Positions 53,898 through 61,534 of a DNA stretch of 64,000 nucleotides are shown here, one piece after another. Numbering within the stretch: position 1 is the first letter of the stretch; every line of letters begins with the position of its first letter. The stretch is from Dorea formicigenerans (GTDB lineage: Bacteria > Bacillota > Clostridia > Lachnospirales > Lachnospiraceae), in contig NZ_CP102279.1 of the NCBI RefSeq assembly GCF_025150245.1, forward strand, positions 186,001 through 250,000, read 5' to 3'. The translations under genes were made by a program, and so were the position numbers. The notes beneath the pieces were generated by a model. The model was given only the letters and a program-made list of their open reading frames with translations, had not been told where the DNA came from and did not search any database.

Positions 53898-55403
53898 ATG
53901 ATGAAAAGAAAAATGATCTCGGCTGTTCTTGCTGCGGTAATGACAGTCGGAATGATAACAGGATGTGGAAGCAGCCAGACAACAACAGAAAACAAAGCTG
54001 ACAAGGCTGATAAGCTTGAGAGCCAGACAGACCTTTCTTCTACAGATTATGATTTTGAAAAAGAATATGCATATGGAGATTTTAATGCACATTCAAGAGC
54101 TGACGAAGATCGTCAGGACGGAATCGATACATTTGAAGACAAAGATATCGTATTCCAGGATATTACGTACGATCAACTTATCGACATTCTTGGCAGTGAA
54201 GGAAACTACATGATTCAGCTTAGCGGATCATGGTGCCACAACAGCCGAGCAATGAGCCCGTTTATCAACAAATATGCAAAAGAGTACGGTATTGATACAG
54301 TATACTCTTATGACTTTAACATCAACAATGGTGATGACGGATCTTTATTCGTTCGTATGTCTAATGAGAAGACAACACCTGGAACAAAGCTGAACTATAT
54401 GTATGGTGAGATGGTTTCCAGATATCTGACAAACTTAGATGACTGGGTAGAGTATCCATCTACACATGCAACAGCACTTTCTTATACAAATGCAGATGGC
54501 AAAGAGGTTACGGTTGGAAGACTTCAGCAGCCAATCGTATTTGTATACAACAAGGATAACAAAGTAGATTACAGCAACTCCGGAAACGGAAGCACTTCAT
54601 GCCCAATTATGTATGCATTTGAGAAAATGGTTGAGCGTGATTCAAAGGGAATCTACACAAAGAGATTCGATGATGACGGAAATCCGGTTCTTGATGAGAA
54701 TGGTAACCAGATCCGTGATTATATTACGGATGAGTATGATGCAAGTGTAAAAGAGATGTTCGATTTTATCAAAAATAACAATATTGAACTTTCTACATAT
54801 TCAAAAACAGATCACTTGCGCGATGTATTTAACAGCTATGGAAGCGAAATCTTCTCAGCAGACCAGCAGATCAATGTATATCCGGTAACATACAGACAGC
54901 TGAAATGGCTTCTGAATGAAGACGGAAATGCAATGGTTATGATCGGTGGCGCCGGAGATGAGAAAACACGTGCTGTTATCTCAAGAGTGAATGACTATGC
55001 AGTAAAGAATAACGTCCGCGTATATCTTTATGATCCGCAGGTGGACGGAGATGTGACAACAGGACGTTGGGGATACAAGCAGTCTATGAATATTCTTGAT
55101 GAAAATGCAATCGTGAACCTGATGTACACAGACCTTGTAAAGGGTGCACTTACAAACCTTGAAGTTGCACATTCTATGTCTGACGGTACAGCACTGATCC
55201 AGGAGCCATTCCTGTTCGCATTCAACAAAGATGCTAAGGACGCTGACGGATTTACAGCACCGATCAAAGCATGGGCTGAGCTGACATATACGCAGGATTC
55301 AGAGAAAAGATTCTACATTGGTAAAGAGGCTAATCAGAAATCCTGCGATAGCAGTATCGAGTCTGTATTTGCAGCTTATGCCGGAGAAGAGGCAGCAGAG
55401 TAA
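53898..55403 (+). CDS. Lipoprotein with tandem thioredoxin-like domains
   Basis: 501 residues from ATG 53898 (GAGGAG upstream). Lipobox GMITGCGSS. First thioredoxin-like domain near residues 75-240, with MIQLSGSWCHNSRAMSP, where the redox pair is WCHNS (one Cys only). A second similar block near 325-470 (AMVMIGGAGDEKTRAVISRV) has no Cys at that place. Third gene of the symporter operon; likely binds rather than reduces a thiol or disulfide ligand at the cell surface. This role is inferred. Confidence 0.65.
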   Translation: MMKRKMISAVLAAVMTVGMITGCGSSQTTTENKADKADKLESQTDLSSTDYDFEKEYAYGDFNAHSRADEDRQDGIDTFEDKDIVFQDITYDQLIDILGSEGNYMIQLSGSWCHNSRAMSPFINKYAKEYGIDTVYSYDFNINNGDDGSLFVRMSNEKTTPGTKLNYMYGEMVSRYLTNLDDWVEYPSTHATALSYTNADGKEVTVGRLQQPIVFVYNKDNKVDYSNSGNGSTSCPIMYAFEKMVERDSKGIYTKRFDDDGNPVLDENGNQIRDYITDEYDASVKEMFDFIKNNNIELSTYSKTDHLRDVFNSYGSEIFSADQQINVYPVTYRQLKWLLNEDGNAMVMIGGAGDEKTRAVISRVNDYAVKNNVRVYLYDPQVDGDVTTGRWGYKQSMNILDENAIVNLMYTDLVKGALTNLEVAHSMSDGTALIQEPFLFAFNKDAKDADGFTAPIKAWAELTYTQDSEKRFYIGKEANQKSCDSSIESVFAAYAGEEAAE

Positions 55404-55474
55404 AATATTGCAAATGTGTCTGTTTTAAAGATGAGGATTTGAGAGTACACCTATAATAAGAATGGATATAAATT

Positions 55475-55522
55475 AAGAAGACAGTCGTTTTGCGTTGAGG
55501 CGCAGGATGGCTGTCTTCTTAT
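55475..55522 (+). terminator. Terminator of the symporter operon
   Basis: AAGAAGACAG (55475-55484) pairs with CTGTCTTCTT (55511-55520), then ATTATAT. The next 270 bp to the aminotransferase hold GC-rich inverted elements around 55570-55630 (GCACTCGCGCG, GTAAGCGGCCACGC) but no gene I can support. Confidence 0.65.
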
Positions 55523-55794
55523 TATATAATAGGAACTTACATTTCCTATTATACAAAAAAACTCCAGCAGGATGCGCACTCGCGCGAATAAGAATTATGC
55601 CGTAAGCGGCCACGCTCAGTGCGAGAATGCAGTAAATGACGGAATGATATCGGAGAAATGCATATAGAGACGAAAAAATAAGCATTTTCTTTATAAAATT
55701 AGTAGAAAATGCAAGTTTATGTTGTAATTTCTTCAAATTTTGGTAAAATAGCATATAGCGAAAAAGATAACATAAAAAGCAGGAGGAATGCCGT

Positions 55795-57081
55795 ATGAAA
55801 CCGTATAGCAAGTTGACGAAAGAAGAGCTGAAAAAGTTAAAAGGCCAGTTAGAGAAACAATTCGAAGAAGTGAAAGCAAAAGGAATACATTTGGATATGT
55901 CCCGTGGTAAACCGTCAAAAGCACAGTTGGATCTGAGTAATGGTCTGATGGACGTGCTGAATGGGGACAGTGACCTGGTAAGCTCTGATGGAGTAGACTG
56001 CCGTAACTACGGTGTTCTGGATGGAATTACAGAGGCAAGAAAATTACTGGCAGATATGTCAGAAGTACCAGAGAGAAATATTCTGATCTACGGAAACTCC
56101 AGCCTGAATGTAATGTTCGATACAGTATCAAGAGCTATGACTCATGGTATCATGGGAAGCACACCATGGTGCAAATTAGATAAAGTAAAATTCTTATGTC
56201 CGGTTCCGGGATACGACAGACATTTTGCGATTACAGAGTATTTTGGAATTGAAATGATCAATGTACCGCTTCTTCCGACAGGTCCGGATATGGATATGGT
56301 AGAGAAATTGGTGGCAGAAGATCCTGCAATCAAAGGAATCTGGTGTGTGCCGAAGTATTCTAACCCGACAGGTGTATCTTACTCTGATGAGACAGTCAGA
56401 AGATTTGCACACTTGAAACCGGCAGCAAAAGACTTCCGTATCTTCTGGGATAATGCATATTCAATCCATCATCTTTATGATGACAAGAGAGACGTTATTC
56501 TTGAACTGTTAAATGAATGTGTCAAAGCAGGCAATCCGGATATGGTATTCAAATTTATTTCCACATCCAAGGTTTCTTTCCCTGGATCCGGAATTGCAGC
56601 ACTTGCTGCATCCAGAGCGAATATCGAAGATGCGAAGAGCTTTATGAAGTTCCAGACAATCGGACATGACAAGCTCAACCAGCTCCGTCATGTAAGATTC
56701 TTTAAAGATATGCCGGGAATGTATGAGCATATGAGAAAACATGCTGCTATCCTTCGCCCGAAATTCGAAAAGGTTGAAGATGTTCTGGAGAAAGAAATTG
56801 GCGGACTTGGAATCGGAACATGGACAAAGCCACTCGGCGGATATTTTATTTCTTTCGATTCAATGGATGGCTGCGCAAAGGCAATTGTGGCAAAAGCAAA
56901 AGAAGCTGGTCTGATCATGACAGGTGCCGGAGCAACATTCCCATACGGAAAGGATCCAAAAGACAGCAATATCCGTATTGCACCGTCCTTCCCGACAGTT
57001 GAGGAACTTGCACAGGCAGCAGAAATCTTCGTACTCAGTGTAAAACTTGTCAGTGTAGAGAAACTGCTTGGAGCAAAATAA
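55795..57081 (+). CDS. PLP-dependent class I/II aminotransferase (MocR-type catalytic domain)
   Basis: 428 residues. IHLDMSRGKPSKAQLDLSNG at the N-terminus, CVPKYSNPTGVSYSDETVRR (cofactor-ring pocket), FWDNAYSIHHL (Asp and Tyr ligands) and STSKVSFPGSG with the PLP-binding Lys. Belongs to the aspartate aminotransferase-like PF12897 group without the GntR helix-turn-helix. Likely transfers amino groups between amino acids and 2-oxo acids. AGGAGG precedes the start; monocistronic between terminators. Confidence 0.88.
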   Translation: MKPYSKLTKEELKKLKGQLEKQFEEVKAKGIHLDMSRGKPSKAQLDLSNGLMDVLNGDSDLVSSDGVDCRNYGVLDGITEARKLLADMSEVPERNILIYGNSSLNVMFDTVSRAMTHGIMGSTPWCKLDKVKFLCPVPGYDRHFAITEYFGIEMINVPLLPTGPDMDMVEKLVAEDPAIKGIWCVPKYSNPTGVSYSDETVRRFAHLKPAAKDFRIFWDNAYSIHHLYDDKRDVILELLNECVKAGNPDMVFKFISTSKVSFPGSGIAALAASRANIEDAKSFMKFQTIGHDKLNQLRHVRFFKDMPGMYEHMRKHAAILRPKFEKVEDVLEKEIGGLGIGTWTKPLGGYFISFDSMDGCAKAIVAKAKEAGLIMTGAGATFPYGKDPKDSNIRIAPSFPTVEELAQAAEIFVLSVKLVSVEKLLGAK

Positions 57082-57095
57082 GAAGAAACAAAAAT

Positions 57096-57130
57096 CCCTG
57101 TAAGATTGGAATAATCTTGCAGGGTTTTTT
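57096..57130 (+). terminator. Intrinsic terminator
   Basis: CCCTGTAAGATT (57096-57107) pairs with AATCTTGCAGGG (57113-57124), one G-T, then six T. Confidence 0.88.
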
Positions 57131-57172
57131 AATACAAACATGCATTATACTGTGAAAAATGGAGGTAGAAAA

Positions 57173-57361
57173 TTATAAGCTGAATAAATCACTATGAGTA
57201 CCGGTGCGTGACAGTGTAAGCACAAGGACATCATTATCATAGCGATAAACAAGAAGCCAGTCTGGTTGGATATGATATTCTCGATGTCCAACCCAGTCGC
57301 CAGATAGAGGGTGATCTTTGTGCTTAGGGGCTAAGACTTCGCCATTCGCTAACTTTGTCAT
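57173..57361 (-). CDS. YafQ-type toxin, N-terminally truncated
   Basis: 62 residues against about 90 for the family. The C-terminal two-thirds is complete: HKDHPLSGDWVGHREYHIQP, PDWLLVYRYD, TGTHSDLF, with the His, Asp and His residues used by YafQ to cut ribosome-bound mRNA. The first two helices are missing, yet the ATG overlaps the antitoxin stop (ATGA) as in intact operons. It may be a crippled toxin kept with its antitoxin, or a short active form. Confidence 0.75.
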   Translation of the reverse strand: MTKLANGEVLAPKHKDHPLSGDWVGHREYHIQPDWLLVYRYDNDVLVLTLSRTGTHSDLFSL

Positions 57362-57639
57362 GAATCAAGATTTGCAAAAAATTCATCTACATCGTGATAA
57401 CCTTTGACAGTAGGATCTTTTGCAATCCTTTCTGCCTCAAGCATAGCCGAGACGGTTTCTTTGCTTGGAGTTCCTTCGGTAATTTTGAAAGGAATCCCTC
57501 TTTCACGTAAAGACTGACGTACAAAAATATTAAACGCAGTGCTCAGATTCATACCAAGTTCTTCATAAAGAGCTTCTGCCGCAGCTTTAAGATTGCTGTC
57601 CATGCGTATACTGATATTACAGGTTGATGATTTAGCCAT
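57358..57639 (-). CDS. RelB/DinJ-family antitoxin
   Basis: 93 residues from ATG 57639 behind AAAGGAGT. Ribbon-helix-helix N-terminus CNISIRMDSNLKAAAEALYE then ELGMNLSTAFNIFVRQ, and the toxin-binding tail ERIAKDPTVKGYHDVDEFFA. Binds its own promoter and neutralises the toxin encoded next. First gene of the pair. Confidence 0.88.
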   Translation of the reverse strand: MAKSSTCNISIRMDSNLKAAAEALYEELGMNLSTAFNIFVRQSLRERGIPFKITEGTPSKETVSAMLEAERIAKDPTVKGYHDVDEFFANLDS

Positions 57640-57667
57640 GATATCACTCCTTTCATTTGATAAATAT

Positions 57668-57714
57668 ATTATATGCAAAATGCACGAAAATATCAATACA
57701 ATGCACGAAAATAT
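57668..57714 (-). promoter_or_regulatory. Autoregulated promoter of the toxin-antitoxin pair
   Basis: On the minus strand TTGATA (57696-57691), 17 bp, TATAAT (57673-57668). AATGCACGAAAATAT occurs at 57679-57693 and 57700-57714, two direct repeats 21 bp apart that cover the spacer and upstream edge: likely antitoxin-binding sites. Confidence 0.65.
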
Positions 57715-57772
57715 TCGGTTCTAAATAATGAATGAGGGTAAATGAAATTCGTGAGAGGCGATTTGAAAGTCT

Positions 57773-57850
57773 GGTTCGTAAATAAAAAATAGGATATTCA
57801 AGTTATAAAAGGGTTCGTAAATAAAAAATAGGATATTCAAGTTATAAAAG
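57773..57850 (+). repeat. Perfect 39-bp tandem repeat
   Basis: Two identical copies (57773-57811, 57812-57850) beginning GGTTCGTAAATAAAAAATAG. A third start (GATTCC) follows, leading to a TATAAT at about 57859. No gene is seen in this gap. Confidence 0.9.
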
Positions 57851-57921
57851 GATTCCTATATAATGGAAGAAAGCTAATGCATATTGGTGGGACTTGACTT
57901 GGCGTAATCTGAAAAAAATCC

Positions 57922-57950
57922 TTGCATTTTATTCTCTGGTATGGTATACT
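57922..57950 (+). promoter_or_regulatory. Promoter of the rpmG-secE-nusG operon
   Basis: TTGCAT (57922-57927), 17 bp, TATACT (57945-57950). The leader then holds GGTAGC/GCTACC (about 57990-58013). Confidence 0.7.
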
Positions 57951-58056
57951 ATCCTAGCGAATGGAAGTAGGTCTTTTTTTTATGCCTAAAAATTAGGTAG
58001 CCTCGCAAGCTACCAAGCAACAAATTAACAAAGAAATATAAAGCGAGGTGGAAGTT

Positions 58057-58206
58057 GTGCGTACAAGAATCACATTAGAATGTACAGAATGCAAGCAGCG
58101 TAACTACAACATGACTAAGGATAAGAAAACTCATCCTGAGCGCATGGAGACTAAGAAGTACTGTAAGTTCTGTAAGTCACACACATTGCACAAGGAGACA
58201 AAATAG
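58057..58206 (+). CDS. rpmG: 50S ribosomal protein L33
   Basis: 49 residues, GTG start behind [24 protein letters not shown], then [16 protein letters not shown]: the zinc-binding (four-Cys) form of L33. It opens the operon with secE and nusG, the usual order in Clostridia. Confidence 0.95.
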   Translation: MRTRITLECTECKQRNYNMTKDKKTHPERMETKKYCKFCKSHTLHKETK

Positions 58207-58227
58207 TCGTAAAGGAGTGTGTACGTC

Positions 58228-58434
58228 ATGAGTGAGAAATCTCAAAAGACTCAGAAGAAGAACTGGTTCAAAGGTCTTAACGCAGAGTTTAAGAAAATCA
58301 TTTGGCCAGACAAGCAGACACTTGTAAAAGAGACGGCGGCAGTAGTTTCCGTATCCGTAGTGCTGGGAGCAATCATCGCATTAGTTGATTTCCTGGCTCA
58401 GCACGGAATTGACATTCTGGTCAATCTGGGCTAG
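58228..58434 (+). CDS. secE: Preprotein translocase subunit SecE
   Basis: 68 residues from ATG 58228 (AAAGGAG upstream). FKGLNAEFKKIIWPDKQTLV is the conserved amphipathic helix, followed by a single membrane helix (VVSVSVVLGAIIALVDFLAQ). Clamps the SecY channel. Confidence 0.95.
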   Translation: MSEKSQKTQKKNWFKGLNAEFKKIIWPDKQTLVKETAAVVSVSVVLGAIIALVDFLAQHGIDILVNLG

Positions 58435-58461
58435 ACACTAACGAGCAGGAAAGGTGAGTTT

Positions 58462-58977
58462 ATGTCAGAAGCAAAATGGTACGTAGTTCATACCTATTCC
58501 GGGTATGAGAACAAAGTAAAAGCCAACATTGATAAGTCGGTTGAGAACAGACATCTGGAGGATCAGATCCTTGAAGTCAGAGTTCCGTTGCAGGACGTTG
58601 TTGAACTTAAGAACGGAGTGCAGAAGGTATCTCAGAAGAAGATGTTTCCGGGATATGTATTGATTCATATGATTATGAATGATGATACCTGGTATGTTGT
58701 GCGTAACACAAGAGGTGTGACAGGATTTGTAGGTCCGGGATCTAAGCCGGTACCGCTTACAGATGCAGAGATGGCACCACTTGGAATTCAGCAGGACAAC
58801 ATCGTAGTAGACTTTGAAGTCGGTGACACCGTACAGGTTGTTGCCGGTGCGTGGGCAGATACAGTCGGAGTGATCCAGGCTATGAACGCGCAGAAGCAGA
58901 GTGTAACGATCAATGTTGAGCTGTTCGGTCGCGAAACACCGGTTGAAATTAGTTTCGCAGAAATTAAACGAGTGTAA
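58462..58977 (+). CDS. nusG: Transcription elongation/termination factor NusG
   Basis: 171 residues. AKWYVVHTYSGYENKVKANI start, KMFPGYVLIHMIMND and the C-terminal KOW domain VGDTVQVVAGAWADTVGVIQ. Couples RNA polymerase with ribosomes or Rho. Third in the operon. Confidence 0.96.
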   Translation: MSEAKWYVVHTYSGYENKVKANIDKSVENRHLEDQILEVRVPLQDVVELKNGVQKVSQKKMFPGYVLIHMIMNDDTWYVVRNTRGVTGFVGPGSKPVPLTDAEMAPLGIQQDNIVVDFEVGDTVQVVAGAWADTVGVIQAMNAQKQSVTINVELFGRETPVEISFAEIKRV

Positions 58978-58991
58978 CGTAAATACGAAAC

Positions 58992-59024
58992 GTGGGAGGG
59001 GCCGTATGGTTCCGCCATTACCAC
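58992..59024 (+). promoter_or_regulatory. Leader motif before rplK (candidate L1-binding site)
   Basis: GTGGGAGGG (58992-59000) and CATTACCAC (59016-59024) flank a GC-rich apical part. The same two blocks precede rplA at 59570-59596. GTGG/CCAC can pair, leaving a GGGAG-containing internal loop, the kind of element ribosomal protein L1 recognises. Confidence 0.5.
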
Positions 59025-59039
59025 AAGGAGGTAATTGAA

Positions 59040-59465
59040 ATGGCAAAAAAAGTAGAAGGTTATATTAAATTACAGATTCCTGCCGGCAAAGCAACTCCGG
59101 CACCACCGGTTGGACCAGCTCTTGGACAGCACGGTGTAAACATCGTTGAATTCACAAAGCAGTTCAACGCTAAGACAGCAGATCAGGGAGATATGATCAT
59201 CCCTGTAGTTATCACAGTTTACAACGATAGAAGCTTTAGCTTCATCACAAAGACACCACCGGCAGCAGTTCTGATCAAGAAAGCATGCAACATCAAATCA
59301 GGATCTGGTGTTCCGAATAAGAATAAAGTTGCTACAATCACAAAAGCTCAGGTAGAGGAGATCGCTAAGACAAAGATGCCAGACCTGAACGCAGCAACTG
59401 TAGAGGCAGCTGCCAGCATGATCGCTGGAACATGCCGTTCTATGGGAGTAACTGTAGTAGACTAG
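59040..59465 (+). CDS. rpl K: 50S ribosomal protein L11
   Basis: 141 residues from ATG 59040 behind [30 protein letters not shown] and the C-terminal [12 protein letters not shown] are the L11 landmarks. Binds the GTPase-associated centre of 23S rRNA. Confidence 0.97.
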   Translation: MAKKVEGYIKLQIPAGKATPAPPVGPALGQHGVNIVEFTKQFNAKTADQGDMIIPVVITVYNDRSFSFITKTPPAAVLIKKACNIKSGSGVPNKNKVATITKAQVEEIAKTKMPDLNAATVEAAASMIAGTCRSMGVTVVD

Positions 59466-59569
59466 TCCCTGGTTGTTCTTTAAGACGGGCGAGGCCAAGC
59501 GCGGTGTGCGCGCGGACGAACCTGACGAAAAGAATTTCCTTGATAATGATGAAACTGAAGTAAATGGAT

Positions 59570-59596
59570 GTGGGAGGGTTATCCCGACATTACCAC
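59570..59596 (+). promoter_or_regulatory. Leader motif before rplA (candidate L1-binding site)
   Basis: GTGGGAGGG (59570-59578), GGG-TTAT-CCC apical hairpin, CATTACCAC (59588-59596), ending just before the ribosome binding site AGGAGG. Second copy of the block seen before rplK. Confidence 0.55.
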
Positions 59597-59612
59597 TAGG
59601 AGGTTATTTATA

Positions 59613-60305
59613 ATGAAAAGAGGAAAGAAATACGTTGAGGCTGCAAAAGCTATCGACAGAGGAACACTCTATGATGTAGCAGACGCAGTAGCATTGGTTA
59701 AAAAAACTGCAGTAGCAAAATTTGATGAGACAATCGAGGCTCATATCAGAACAGGTTGTGACGGACGTCACGCTGACCAGCAGATTCGTGGAGCAGTTGT
59801 ACTGCCACACGGAACAGGTAAAAAGGTTCGTATCCTTGTATTTGCTAAAGACGCTAAAGCTGAGGAAGCTAAAGCTGCTGGAGCAGATTTCGTAGGCGGA
59901 GACGAGCTCATTCCAAAGATCCAGAACGAGAACTGGTTCGAATTCGACGTAGTTGTAGCTACACCAGATATGATGGGTGTTGTTGGACGTCTCGGACGTG
60001 TACTTGGACCTAAAGGTCTCATGCCTAACCCGAAGGCTGGTACAGTAACAATGGACGTTACAAAAGCAATCCAGGATATCAAAGCTGGTAAGATTGAGTA
60101 CAGACTCGACAAGACAAACATTATCCATGTACCAGTAGGTAAAGCTTCCTTTACCGAAGAGCAGCTTGCAGACAACTTCCAGACGCTGATCGATGCAATC
60201 AATAAAGCTAAACCGGCAGCATTAAAAGGACAGTACCTTAAGACTGTAACTCTTACATCTACAATGGGACCTGGTGTAAAGATCAACCCAATGAAGCTGG
60301 CATAA
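59613..60305 (+). CDS. rplA: 50S ribosomal protein L1
   Basis: 230 residues from ATG 59613 behind [46 protein letters not shown] and [20 protein letters not shown] are diagnostic. Builds the L1 stalk and usually represses its own operon; the twin leader motifs fit that. Followed by a strong terminator, so rplJL is not co-transcribed. Confidence 0.97.
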   Translation: MKRGKKYVEAAKAIDRGTLYDVADAVALVKKTAVAKFDETIEAHIRTGCDGRHADQQIRGAVVLPHGTGKKVRILVFAKDAKAEEAKAAGADFVGGDELIPKIQNENWFEFDVVVATPDMMGVVGRLGRVLGPKGLMPNPKAGTVTMDVTKAIQDIKAGKIEYRLDKTNIIHVPVGKASFTEEQLADNFQTLIDAINKAKPAALKGQYLKTVTLTSTMGPGVKINPMKLA

Positions 60306-60333
60306 GCATTTCTGAATTCATACAGAAATATGG

Positions 60334-60371
60334 ACTCCCCAGAAAGAGAAATCTTTCTGGGGAGTTTTTTT
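60334..60371 (+). terminator. Strong terminator after rplA
   Basis: ACTCCCCAGAAAGA (60334-60347) pairs perfectly with TCTTTCTGGGGAGT (60352-60365), loop GAAA, then TTTTTT. Confidence 0.92.
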
Positions 60372-60415
60372 GGTGTGAAAAAATAACCAAAAAAATAGAC
60401 ACAAAAATAGAAGTA

Positions 60416-60562
60416 ATGTCTGGAAAGGTATCGACAGATGAATTGTCAGAAGGTGCACTTGCAAACGGTGATGTTGCAAGAAATGATGGAAAAATTACAT
60501 TGGAAGATGTAATGACGCTATTATATTATCTGAGTGGACGAATTACATCATTTGAATCGTAA
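60416..60562 (+). pseudogene. Dockerin-like C-terminal remnant
   Basis: 48 codons, MSGKVSTDELSEGALANGDV, then ARNDGKITLEDVMTLLYYLS and GRITSFES before TAA. The N-G-D-V ... N-D-G-K-I-T-x-x-D-V loop and LLYYLSG helix match one half of a type I dockerin repeat. The frame is open upstream to the rplA terminator but has no start or binding site. It looks like the tail of a large surface protein left by an old rearrangement. Confidence 0.6.
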
Positions 60563-60850
60563 TATATGAGATAATGAATTTCGATAATATTTGATAAACT
60601 GAGAGAAAATGCGGGGCTGCCGGAGATAAAGATAGCTCTACATTTTGCTATACATTAAAAATAAAATACATTGAAAAAGAATATTGCACGTGATAAAATT
60701 TATCTAGGGAAACCAAAGCCAGGCGGCTACCCTTCTTTTGAGGAGGGATAAGACACCCTCCGGCCGAAAGAAAGGAGGGTCATTAAAAGTTAAAGATAAA
60801 TTATAAAATCATATAAGTAGATATTGAGTTTTATAAGATATTAGACTAGA
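60563..60850. other. 290-bp gap with IS607 left-end hairpins
   Basis: Holds CCCTTC/GAGGGA-type and ACCCTCC (60755-60761)/GGAGGGT (60774-60780) hairpins shortly before tnpA. These could be subterminal structures of the element or leftover terminators. No gene seen. Confidence 0.35.
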
Positions 60851-60874
60851 ACATTATTGAAAGGAGTTGATACT

Positions 60875-61534
60875 TTGAGTAAATATTATTCTATACACGA
60901 ATTTTCAAAAATTATAGGCGTATCTGCTCAGACATTACGAAATTGGGATGCAAATGGAAAACTTCATCCGCATCATACTACAGTAAGTGGCTATAGATAT
61001 TATTCTGATGAGCAACTCAACCAGGTAATAAATGTAAAGCCTAAAAATCGCATTACAATTGGATATTGTCGCGTTTTCAGCCATAAACAAAAAGATGATT
61101 TGGAACGACAGATTGATAATGTTAAGACATATCTTTTGGCAAAAGGACAGCCGTTTGAGATAATAAGCGATATCGGTTCTGGGATTAATTATAAGAAAAA
61201 AGGACTTCAGGAATTGATTAGACGAATCTCTCAAAATCAAGTTGAAAAGGTTGTTGTTTTATATAAAGACAGGCTATTGCGATTTGGTTTTGAGTTGATA
61301 GAATATATCGCTTCACTTTATAATTGTGAGATTGAGATTATTGATAATACTGAAAAATCTGAGCAGCAGGAACTTGTTGAAGATCTGGTTCAAATAATCA
61401 CAGTATTCAGCTGCAAATTACAAGGAAAACGAGCGAACAAAGCTAAGAAACTTATCCGGGAATTGATACAGGAGGAAACAGATGGTAAAAGCCATAAAAG
61501 TAATGCTGCTACCAAACAACGTACAGAAAACTAA
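60875..61534 (+). CDS. tnpA: IS607 TnpA serine recombinase with changed catalytic residue
   Basis: 219 residues from TTG 60875 (AAAGGAG 8 bp upstream). MerR-like helix-turn-helix (SIHEFSKIIGVSAQTLRNWD), then the resolvase domain. The family motif RVSS...Q reads CRVFSHKQKDDLERQ: the Ser that attacks DNA (after Arg-Val) is Phe, codon TTC at 61076-61078, one base from TCC. Other core residues (KDRLLRFGFELIEY) are kept. The element is probably unable to move by its own enzyme. Confidence 0.85.
   Translation: MSKYYSIHEFSKIIGVSAQTLRNWDANGKLHPHHTTVSGYRYYSDEQLNQVINVKPKNRITIGYCRVFSHKQKDDLERQIDNVKTYLLAKGQPFEIISDIGSGINYKKKGLQELIRRISQNQVEKVVVLYKDRLLRFGFELIEYIASLYNCEIEIIDNTEKSEQQELVEDLVQIITVFSCKLQGKRANKAKKLIRELIQEETDGKSHKSNAATKQRTEN

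Noticed and set aside
55473-55811. Leftward 112-residue membrane-like frame before the aminotransferase
   Set aside because: It overlaps the terminator at 55475 and the aminotransferase ribosome binding site, and its start is weak; the hydrophobic stretch alone is not enough.
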